A DNA stretch of 6,700 nt from Chromatiales bacterium (GTDB lineage Bacteria; Pseudomonadota; Gammaproteobacteria; CAMYNG01): positions 1-6,700 of the forward strand of contig JALSIK010000016.1 in NCBI GenBank assembly GCA_026990045.1, in the 5' to 3' direction. The notes beneath the pieces are model-generated. The model was not told the DNA's origin. It did no database searches and worked only from the letters and a program-made list of their open reading frames with translations. Both the position numbers and the translations under genes were made by a program. Positions 1-5,071 of this stretch are shown in pieces (position 1 is the stretch's first letter; every line of letters begins with the position of its first letter).

Positions 1-98
1 AGAAGGCGCGGGCCTTGCGGGACCGGCTGCACGAGAACGGCTACCTGCCCGGGGACCCGGAGGCGGACCCCTCCAGCGCGCAGGCGGCGGGCACGTAG
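1..98 (+). CDS. C-terminal end of an unidentified protein
   Basis: Only the last 31 residues and the TAG stop are inside the window; the gene starts to the left. The tail reads KARALRDRLHENGYLPGD and continues with a low-complexity Pro/Ser/Ala/Gly end, as expected of a disordered C-terminus. Codons are strongly GC-ending, which supports real coding. The stop codon is the TAG of the GTAG that opens the neighbouring repeat (95-237), so insertion of that repeat may have set or shortened the C-terminus. I do not recognise the family and no function can be given from this fragment. Confidence 0.55.
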   Translation, partial: KARALRDRLHENGYLPGDPEADPSSAQAAGT

Positions 99-237
99 GG
101 CGGCACCGCGCAGCGACACACCGGCTTGGCGCGTCTTTCCGTTATCCATCATCTGTCATCTGTCCTCCGGCCCCGGCCCTGCTGCGCGATGCCGCCGTGG
201 CGGGGCGGCGGCTTTCGCGATGCTCAAGCCGCCCTAC
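95..237. repeat. GTAG-type palindromic repeat, copy 1 (143 bp)
   Basis: The element begins GTAGGGCGGC and ends with the exact reverse complement GCCGCCCTAC. The left arm (99-114) also pairs with 181-196 with one mismatch. Near the right end, GGCGGCTT (207-214) pairs with AAGCCGCC (226-233) and is followed by CTAC, that is GTAG plus hairpin on the - strand. A second copy lies at 1703-1838. Hand alignment shows about 19 substitutions over 136 columns, plus one 7-bp tandem duplication (TCATCTG) found only in this copy. Two inverted GTAG-headed units with a spacer match the layout of paired REP elements (BIMEs) moved by RAYT transposases; that assignment is inferred. Confidence 0.8.
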
Positions 238-518
238 GCTGGCTGGAGGCGGACTTCGAGAGCAAGGACATCCGCCCCGCGCTGGGGTGGGCGGGGTTGG
301 AATTTGCCCGGGATGTGGATGAGAGCATCAAGAGGATGTATCAGGCTGGGAAAATAATCGAAGTCAACCAGACTCCCTGGCTCAAGTCGCATTCGGGGAT
401 GCAGGAGCCCCGGGGAGAGCTGGGGGAGATACTGCGGCAGAAGTCCTATCACGATGCCATCGTAGAACCCATGCTGAAGACCACGGGTTTTGGGCGCTAC
501 CCCAGGAAGGGCGGGTGA
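238..518 (+). pseudogene. headless reading frame, probable C-terminal remnant of a larger protein
   Basis: An open frame continues out of repeat copy 1 and stops with TGA at 516-518. Upstream of 238 the frame encodes only repeat sequence, so the original start is probably lost. The non-repeat part gives about 93 residues, containing LEADFESKDIRPALGW, LEFARDVDESIKRMYQ and the basic end FGRYPRKGG. Codon choice is reasonable for coding and the amino-acid pattern looks like a real soluble alpha/beta protein. A short product could start at TTG 297 or at an internal ATG near 336, but neither has a convincing ribosome site. The stop lies 7 bases before the lipoprotein ATG, so the two were probably once co-translated. 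I do not recognise the family. One possibility is the tail of a secreted effector paired with the following lipoprotein, which is conjecture. Confidence 0.45.
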
Positions 519-525
519 GCGGAAG

Positions 526-1698
526 ATGAAGCGGCTGTACCGCCTGCTGCTGGCGGTCCTCATTGTCACCGGAGTCTGGGGCTGCGATGGCGGCACTGCG
601 GTGGCCCGGCAGGCCGACCGCTGGGTCATGTCGCTCAGCGTGTCGAGCGACGGGCGCCACGCGGTGAGCGTGCATGCCGACCGGCGGGTGGTGCTGTGGG
701 ACCTGGAGCGCAGGACCAGCAAGGTCATTTCCACCAATGGCAACCTGTACAGCGCCTACTTCGTGAAGGGGCGGGACCTGTTTCTGTGGCAGGACCTTGA
801 CGACGTGGTGCACCTGACGCGGCTGGACGGGACGGATGAGCGGAGGTGGAAGCATTTTCCCACCTATGGCCATGTGATCTCGTCGGATCTGGCGCATTAC
901 TTTTCCTCGGACAAGCGGTGGAACGTCTACCACGGATACGGTGGTGACATGCAGCCAGTGAAGAAGGACGGGGACAATCCGAGTTTTCTGGGCAGCGGGA
1001 AGCTGCTGAACATGCAATTGTCGTCTGGCGACAGGCTGTTGCTGACTGCTGGTGCAGAATATGACTGGGACAACAAGGACATCCGGCCGAGATATCCGGC
1101 GGTAGTGGAGGGTCAGCGCAGCTCCGAGTATGCGGGGACGGTGGTGTGGGATGTTGCAACGTTGAAGCCGCTGGCGGTTTTGTATGGTCATGCGGTCAAG
1201 ACCCATGCCACTTTCAGCCCGGATGGGAGGTATGTGGTGAGTGGGGGAGAGAACAGTCGTGTTTATGTTTGGGATGCGAAAACTCGGAAAAAATTATTCA
1301 AGCTTGGATCGTTGACGCGCGGAATCGTAGTTGACAAGTCCAGGGGGCCTGGCAACTGGGTGTGGGACAAAACCGGCCTGATTGATCAACCAAAGGATTT
1401 TTCTGGTGATGCTGTTCTGGCCGTAAAATTTATTGACATCGACAACCACTACCTCCGTTTCACTGCCTACCAACACTACGCCATCCTCTACTCCATCGAC
1501 AGCCCGCTGCCGCTGAAGTACCTGGACCTGGGGACGCGGCCGTTTCCGGCCACGCGGGACTACTCGCGCAACACGGCCATCGACACGGCGCCGGCGGCGG
1601 GGATCCTGGTCATGGGCCAGGCCGTGGGGCCGGGCATCAACGTGTACAAGTACGACAAGGCGACGCAGACGCTGAAGCGGGTCTGGGTGGCGAGATGA
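526..1698 (+). CDS. WD40-like beta-propeller lipoprotein
   Basis: The product has 390 residues. Residues 1-20 form a lipoprotein signal: basic MKRLYR, a hydrophobic stretch, then the lipobox VWGC with Cys20 as lipidation site (Trp at -2 is unusual). Asp21 follows; in enterobacteria Asp at +2 favours inner-membrane retention. WD40-type blades are visible in WVMSLSVSSDGRHAVSV followed by VVLWDLE near the start, and in ATFSPDGRYVVSGGENSR followed by VYVWDAKT in the middle. The remainder is probably degenerate blades of one propeller, so a protein-binding role at the periplasmic face is likely; no catalytic motif is seen. ATG 526 was chosen because it gives a clean signal peptide right after the upstream stop. 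GC content falls markedly over about 1250-1440, hinting at a mosaic origin. The gene is boxed by two copies of the same repeat. Confidence 0.8.
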   Translation: MKRLYRLLLAVLIVTGVWGCDGGTAVARQADRWVMSLSVSSDGRHAVSVHADRRVVLWDLERRTSKVISTNGNLYSAYFVKGRDLFLWQDLDDVVHLTRLDGTDERRWKHFPTYGHVISSDLAHYFSSDKRWNVYHGYGGDMQPVKKDGDNPSFLGSGKLLNMQLSSGDRLLLTAGAEYDWDNKDIRPRYPAVVEGQRSSEYAGTVVWDVATLKPLAVLYGHAVKTHATFSPDGRYVVSGGENSRVYVWDAKTRKKLFKLGSLTRGIVVDKSRGPGNWVWDKTGLIDQPKDFSGDAVLAVKFIDIDNHYLRFTAYQHYAILYSIDSPLPLKYLDLGTRPFPATRDYSRNTAIDTAPAAGILVMGQAVGPGINVYKYDKATQTLKRVWVAR

Positions 1699-1702
1699 CC
1701 GC

Positions 1703-1838
1703 GTAGGGCGGCACCGCGCAGCGGCCTGCCGGTTCGGCGCCCCTTTCCGTCGTCCGTCATCTGTCCTCCGGCGCCGGCACCGCTGCGCGATGCCGCCGTG
1801 GCACGGCGGCGGCTTTCGCGGTGCCCAAGCCGCCCTGC
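1703..1838. repeat. GTAG-type palindromic repeat, copy 2 (136 bp)
   Basis: This copy has the same orientation and architecture as the one at 95-237. GTAG (1703-1706) is followed by a 17-base arm (1707-1723) that pairs with 1781-1797 with one mismatch. GCCGCCGTG and CACGGCGGC (1792-1810) form a perfect 9-bp dyad around one central base. GGCGGCTT (1808-1815) pairs with AAGCCGCC (1827-1834). The right terminal tetranucleotide is CTGC instead of CTAC, so that end has decayed. It starts four bases after the lipoprotein stop and, when transcribed, would fold into a strong 3' structure that could protect or terminate the mRNA. Confidence 0.8.
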
Positions 1839-1877
1839 GCTTACTGCGCCCCTGCGTTGAAAGGGATCATGGCTGAC

Positions 1878-1905
1878 GGTGCGATGCTTCGGCATCGCAC
1901 CCTAC
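1878..1905 (-). repeat. single REP element: GTAG plus tetraloop hairpin
   Basis: On the - strand, GTAG (1905-1902) is followed directly by a perfect 10-bp stem GGTGCGATGC/GCATCGCACC with the four-base loop CGAA. This is the canonical REP layout of a conserved GTAG followed by a hairpin, and it differs in stem sequence from the two longer repeats. It lies 7 bases beyond the stop of the acetyltransferase gene, at the end of the - strand operon. No T-run follows the stem, so it is not a typical Rho-independent terminator; it may stabilise the 3' end or attenuate transcription. Confidence 0.75.
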
Positions 1906-1912
1906 GCGTTTG

Positions 1913-2347
1913 TTACAGCTTGCGGCGCATGCGCAGGTGTTCGATGCTCCCGAACAGGGTGTGGCCGGGTCCCAGCACTTCGTAGCCGTGGCGCAGGTAA
2001 AAACCGGCCGCGGTGGTGCGGGCATCCAGCACCGCGGTGGCGGCACCCATTTCACGCGCCCAGCGTTCCAGCAGCAGGAGCACGCGGCGGCCGAGTCCCT
2101 GGCCGCGCCGGGCCGGGGCCACGGCCATGTAGCGCAGGCGCGCGGTGTCCGGGGTTTCCAGGTGAACGCGCCCCACGGCGGCCACTTCGCCACCGGCCAG
2201 CACGACGACGGCGTGACGGGCGTCGTCCTCGCGGTCGTCGCGTTCACTGCCGCGGGGCTGGTTCCACGGTGCGCGCAGGACCGTCCAGCGCAGTTCGTAG
2301 TAGGCGGCCCGCTCGGCGTCATTGCGCGGCGGGCCGGCCCAGGTCAC
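1913..2347 (-). CDS. GNAT-family N-acetyltransferase
   Basis: The product has 144 residues, a normal length for a single GNAT domain that moves an acetyl group from acetyl-CoA to an amine. The pyrophosphate-binding motif is R81-G-Q-G-L-G86, preceded by the beta-strand LRYMAVAP (71-78). The later motif ARTTAAGFYLRHGYEVLG (109-126) is the usual helix and strand that close the cofactor site. The N-terminus YYELRWTVLRAPW (16-28) is the substrate-side helix. Start: GTG at 2347 gives WAGPP at the N-terminus and lies 13 bases after the dioxygenase stop. An alternative TTG at 2389 would overlap that gene and add a Pro/Ser-rich stretch. Neither has a clear Shine-Dalgarno. The substrate cannot be read from sequence. 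Confidence 0.85.
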   Translation of the reverse strand: MTWAGPPRNDAERAAYYELRWTVLRAPWNQPRGSERDDREDDARHAVVVLAGGEVAAVGRVHLETPDTARLRYMAVAPARRGQGLGRRVLLLLERWAREMGAATAVLDARTTAAGFYLRHGYEVLGPGHTLFGSIEHLRMRRKL

Positions 2348-2360
2348 GGGCGGGCCCGGA

Positions 2361-3005
2361 TCAGGCGAAGACGACCCAGGTGGTGGCAATGTACTTGACC
2401 CCGGCCTCCAGCGTCACCCCGCGGTGCTCGTGGGTCCAGAAGGGCGGGAACAGCAGCAGCTTGCCCTCCTCGGGGCGGATCTTGACTTTCTGGTACAGGA
2501 ATTCCGTTTCACCCCCGGGCCCGGGAACGTCGTTGAGGTACCACACGGCCACGAGCTGGCGCATGGCGAACTCGTGGCTGCCGCCGTCGATGTGCCAGTG
2601 ATAGTACTCGCCGGGGAGGGTGCGCTGGATGGCGTAGCCCATGTCCTTGAACGGGCCCTTGAAGAAGGGAAAGGTTTCCCGGAATTCCTTGATGGCCAGT
2701 CCCAGGGATCTGAACAGGGCCTGGTCCACGTCCTTCCAGTGCGGCTTGCCGCTGACCACGAGGTCGGTGGACTTCTTGATGGAGCGGTCGCGCTGGGCGA
2801 GCTGGCCGATGCGTCCCTCGTACTGTTCGCCGGTGGCGGCCTCGAAGCGCTCGATCATGGCGCTGCACTGCTCGGGGGCCAGGGCCCCGGGTTTTTCGAA
2901 GATGAAACTGTTGGGTGCCACTTCGCGCAGGGTGGAGAGGGGCGGCCGGGCGGCCTGGATCTCGGGGGCATTCATGGGCGATACCGGTAAAGAGTGCAGG
3001 GGCAT
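2361..3005 (-). CDS. 2-oxoglutarate/Fe(II)-dependent oxygenase (prolyl 4-hydroxylase-like fold)
   Basis: The product has 214 residues, with no signal peptide, so it is probably cytoplasmic. Such enzymes use O2 and 2-oxoglutarate to hydroxylate a substrate, releasing succinate and CO2. The iron-binding HxD is H138-I-D140 in EYYHWHIDGG. The strand VAVWYLND (152-159) and the hallmark GGETEF (164-169) follow. The distal iron histidine is H192 or H194 in FPPFWTHEHRG, and K204 in GVKY is the likely 2-oxoglutarate carboxylate ligand. All catalytic positions are present, so it should be active. ATG 3005 lies 8 bases after the upstream stop with a weak AGAGA-type site; ATG 2975 is an in-frame alternative that removes 10 residues. 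The substrate is unknown; a partner in the operon is possible. Confidence 0.87.
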   Translation of the reverse strand: MPLHSLPVSPMNAPEIQAARPPLSTLREVAPNSFIFEKPGALAPEQCSAMIERFEAATGEQYEGRIGQLAQRDRSIKKSTDLVVSGKPHWKDVDQALFRSLGLAIKEFRETFPFFKGPFKDMGYAIQRTLPGEYYHWHIDGGSHEFAMRQLVAVWYLNDVPGPGGETEFLYQKVKIRPEEGKLLLFPPFWTHEHRGVTLEAGVKYIATTWVVFA

Positions 3006-3013
3006 TGCATTCT

Positions 3014-4039
3014 CTACAGGCGCCGGGTTTCGATCAAGTCCTCGAGGGAGGCGCTGCCATCCAAGCGGAGCATGTCCCGGGCCACGGCCAGCCAATGGTC
3101 CCGGCCCCGGCGCGCGGTCTCGGCGATGCGGGAGAGGGAGCCGGTGTCGCGCCAGTGTTCGTAGGCGGCGCGCAGGGCGGGGAACAGTTCGCCGCGCATG
3201 CCGTTGAGGTTGGCCATGTAGAAGTGGATGGAGGCGGGATGCCCGCGCTCCACCAGGCCGGGAAGGGTGGAGAGGCAGTCGGCCAGGAGGTCGCGCACCG
3301 CGCGGGCCAGCAGCTCGGCGCGGGACCGGGGCAGGCGGGCCAGCAGCTCGCGCCAGCCTTCGCCCAGCAGGCGTCCGGCCTCCACCTCGCCCAGCTCGTG
3401 GAGGCGCACGGTCTCCAGCTCGCGGTCGGTCATGGCGTCCAGGGCGGCCTCCAGGTGGGTGTCGAAGTCGTAACAGGCGATGGCCCGGCCCATGGGATTG
3501 TCCGGCTTCTGCCAGCGCCATTCCTCCACCCGCTGCCACAGGTAGCGGCGGAGCGATTCCCGGCGCAGGAAGACCATGCCGTCGCGGCTCATGGCCGGCG
3601 GCGCCGACAGGTCCCGGGCCAGTTCGCAGCCGGCGGTGAAGATGGTGCAGCCGTCGTGGTCGTCGCGGCGTTCCAGCCGGGCGAGGAAGAAGTGGGGGCG
3701 GCCGCGGTGGCCGTAGCCGGCGCTGTAGACCAGGCCCAGTGACGCCAGGCGCTCGTTGATGGCATGGTCGTCGAAGGGGTCCAGGAGGGCGCCGTCGAGC
3801 TCCAGGGGCTGGAACTCGGCATCCTCCAGGCGGGACCACAGGGCCTCGCGCTCGGTGAGCCAGCGGGCCAGGGAAGCCCTGGGGAGTTCGTCCCCGTAGC
3901 CCAGGCCTTCTTCCCAGCGGAAGAACTCGCGCATCTTCAAAAGGTATATGCAGAGCGTGTCCTCCCCCGCGTGGCGGGCATCGGCCACGTGGCAGTTGTG
4001 CTGGACGGTGCGGCGAATGGCCTCGACGGGGCTGGGCAT
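3014..4039 (-). CDS. conserved protein of unknown function, resembling the Sfum_1244 family
   Basis: The product has 341 residues, with no signal peptide or membrane segment. The N-terminus has a run I associate with the family NCBI names Sfum_1244: VQHNC (12-16), ADARHAG (19-25), then YLLKMREFFRWEEGLGYG. That match is from memory and not verified. The N-terminal half is mixed (for example HRGRPHFFLARLE and GCTIFTAGCELARDL); the C-terminal half is mostly amphipathic helix and ends ASLEDLIETRRL. Cysteines in HNC and DTLCIY lie 14 residues apart in the N-terminal helices and could bind metal or be redox active. ATG 4039 was preferred because the further upstream extension reads like non-coding sequence. 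It is first gene of the three-gene - strand operon, 8 bases before the dioxygenase start. Confidence 0.75.
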   Translation of the reverse strand: MPSPVEAIRRTVQHNCHVADARHAGEDTLCIYLLKMREFFRWEEGLGYGDELPRASLARWLTEREALWSRLEDAEFQPLELDGALLDPFDDHAINERLASLGLVYSAGYGHRGRPHFFLARLERRDDHDGCTIFTAGCELARDLSAPPAMSRDGMVFLRRESLRRYLWQRVEEWRWQKPDNPMGRAIACYDFDTHLEAALDAMTDRELETVRLHELGEVEAGRLLGEGWRELLARLPRSRAELLARAVRDLLADCLSTLPGLVERGHPASIHFYMANLNGMRGELFPALRAAYEHWRDTGSLSRIAETARRGRDHWLAVARDMLRLDGSASLEDLIETRRL

Positions 4040-4196
4040 GGGAAATCCGGTCACGGCCCTTGTATGGGGAGCAAAACCCCAGGAAAATACTCTGGAAATC
4101 ATGTTAGCACGGCCGTCCGGGGGGCGCCAGACGCGGGCGGCGGTTGCCACGCTCCCGCGAGGGTGGTTTCATATCGCGCCCCGGACACCGACGGCC
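4040..4196. promoter_or_regulatory. divergent intergenic region
   Basis: This 157-base stretch separates the heads of the - strand operon (start 4039) and the + strand gene (start 4212), so promoters for both should lie here. About 4071-4108 is clearly richer in A/T than its surroundings, the most likely place for opening by RNA polymerase. A small dyad (GGGG 4066-4069 with CCCC 4077-4080) is visible. I could not find a convincing -35/-10 pair on either strand. Confidence 0.35.
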
Positions 4197-4203
4197 AGGA
4201 GGT
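4197..4203 (+). promoter_or_regulatory. Shine-Dalgarno AGGAGGT fixing a GTG start
   Basis: AGGAGGT is fully complementary to the 3' end of 16S rRNA and lies 8 bases before GTG 4212. The frame stays open upstream to about 3948, so this site decides the start of the following gene. Confidence 0.85.
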
Positions 4204-4211
4204 CACCCGCC

Positions 4212-4790
4212 GTGAGAGTCAGAACCCGGACCAAGTGGAACCAGAAGGACCAGCCCCGCGATTTCGACCAGGTGGGCAGCGCCCTGGCGTTCAACGCCTG
4301 GCGTATCGCCACCGCGGCGCTGCTGGAGCTGGAGAACGAGGGGTTCCAGACCGACACCCAGAAGCAGCGCCTGGACATCATTCTGGAATTCCTCGTCTTC
4401 CTGCTCCATTCCACCGACCGGCTGGTGTACGGCCGGGTGTCGGACCAGGACCGGGCCGGGCTCATCACGGCCTTCGCCCGCCACGTGGACCGCATCGTGC
4501 GCGACAATGCGCGGGACACGCGCGGGGCGGAGGAGTACGCCGGTGGCATCATCGATCTGATCAACGAGATCTCCAACGAGTACGTGGAGTATCCCTTCAC
4601 CGACGGCGAGCCGTCCTTCAGCTACCTGCGGGTGTTCGCCGATCGCGTGGCGGCGCGCATGGGGCCCAGGGACAACAAGTGGATCCTGGACCACGTGATG
4701 CAGGTGGAGGGGCCGGAGTCCATCCGCGCACTCAGGAAGGCCCTGCGCAGCCTGGTGCCGGAGACGAAAAACCCCGCCACCGCCGGCTGA
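4212..4790 (+). CDS. conserved helical protein of unknown function
   Basis: The product has 192 residues and starts VRVRTRTKWNQKDQPRDFDQ. GTG 4212 is fixed by the perfect ribosome site at 4197-4203. It is predicted by eye to be almost wholly alpha-helical, with recognisable amphipathic stretches such as ALAFNAWRIATAALLELENE, IILEFLVFLLHSTDRLVYGR, GLITAFARHVDRIVRDN and GIIDLINEISNEYVEYPF, and a closing helix ALRKALRSLVPE. No signal peptide or membrane segment is seen. It looks like a helical-bundle cytoplasmic protein of a kind I have seen annotated only as hypothetical in proteobacteria. His residues in LLHSTDR and FARHVDR are spaced regularly but no metal motif can be claimed. It is divergent from the Sfum_1244-like operon and convergent with the 65-residue gene, whose terminator overlaps its last codons. 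Confidence 0.8.
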   Translation: MRVRTRTKWNQKDQPRDFDQVGSALAFNAWRIATAALLELENEGFQTDTQKQRLDIILEFLVFLLHSTDRLVYGRVSDQDRAGLITAFARHVDRIVRDNARDTRGAEEYAGGIIDLINEISNEYVEYPFTDGEPSFSYLRVFADRVAARMGPRDNKWILDHVMQVEGPESIRALRKALRSLVPETKNPATAG

Positions 4791-4800
4791 CGGTGCGGGG
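4767..4800 (-). terminator. Rho-independent terminator overlapping a convergent stop codon
   Basis: CCCCGC (4772-4777) pairs with GCGGGG (4795-4800) and ACCG (4779-4782) with CGGT (4791-4794), with one bulged C and an 8-base loop. Read on the - strand the stem is followed by five T residues (4771-4767), the classic intrinsic terminator for the two-gene - strand unit. The same hairpin contains the last codons and TGA (4788-4790) of the + strand gene. On + it is followed by only a weak T-run (CCTTTCC), so termination there should be less efficient. Confidence 0.8.
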
Positions 4801-4826
4801 CCTTTCCAGCGCCCGGGAGGGCGCGG

Positions 4827-5024
4827 TTACTTCTTGAGCCAGTTGCTGAAGCCGTCGGTCTTCTTGGCCTGGCCGTCGGCGTAGCCGGCTTCGTAGGCCT
4901 CGGTGATGCGCTGCTCCTCGCGCTTGGGGTTGAGCAGGTAGCCGCACTGCCAGCCCACGATGTACTCGGGATCCACGCCGGCCTGTTCCATCTTGGTCAC
5001 GGTCTCGTAGTAGGTCTGGTTCAT
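4827..5024 (-). CDS. 65-residue conserved small protein, function unknown
   Basis: ATG 5024 is preceded by AGGAG (complement of 5034-5038) with a 9-base spacer, a strong ribosome site that fixes this start over the upstream in-frame extension to 5048. The protein is acidic and helical: TYYETVTKMEQAGVDPEYIVGW (4-25), one cysteine at 27 in QCGYLLNPKREEQRI, then AYEAGYADGQ (43-52) and a basic end. The repeated Tyr/Gly pattern GY..GYADGQ looks like a conserved packed core and not random coding. There is no signal peptide. It lies 47 bases after the TrpD-like gene on the same strand and ahead of the terminator, so the two are probably co-transcribed. I do not recognise the family. Confidence 0.8.
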   Translation of the reverse strand: MNQTYYETVTKMEQAGVDPEYIVGWQCGYLLNPKREEQRITEAYEAGYADGQAKKTDGFSNWLKK

Positions 5025-5033
5025 GACTCGTTT

Positions 5034-5038
5034 CTCCT
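5034..5038 (-). promoter_or_regulatory. Shine-Dalgarno AGGAG of the 65-residue gene
   Basis: On the - strand the sequence is AGAGGAGAAA, with AGGAG 9 bases before ATG 5024. It supports independent, strong translation of the small protein within the two-gene transcript. Confidence 0.75.
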
Positions 5039-5071
5039 CTTGCAGCAAGATCGTCGACGATTGCGTTGGGT

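Noticed and set aside
263..1085. CAAGGACATCCG occurring at 263-274 and 1074-1085, both encoding KDIRP
   Set aside because: Only 12 bases are shared and the flanks are unrelated, so chance is sufficient.
526..1206. Antisense frames inside the lipoprotein gene (for example 382-1206 on -)
   Set aside because: They lack ribosome sites and recognisable motifs, while the + strand frame has a signal peptide and WD40 blades.
95..1838. Integron cassettes with attC sites (gene-repeat-gene-repeat layout, palindromic repeats of 136-143 bp)
   Set aside because: The ends are GTAGGGCGGC and its complement, without the GTTRRRY/RYYYAAC core sites, and the REP-type GTAG plus hairpin explains them better.
1902..1938. 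Rho-independent terminator for the three-gene - strand operon at the REP hairpin
   Set aside because: The stem is strong but has no following T-run, so it is described as a REP element with only a possible 3'-end role.
2915..3742. A 275-codon + strand frame, and the similar one at 3764-4837
   Set aside because: Both are antisense to the Sfum_1244-like gene (the second also crosses the 4212-4790 gene in another frame) and have low-complexity Gly/Ala/Val composition.
3006..3839. A fusion of the 2-oxoglutarate oxygenase with an upstream extension in the same frame (to 3839)
   Set aside because: The extension is Pro/Arg-rich and overlaps the 341-residue gene in another frame; the oxygenase has its own start 8 bases after that gene's stop.
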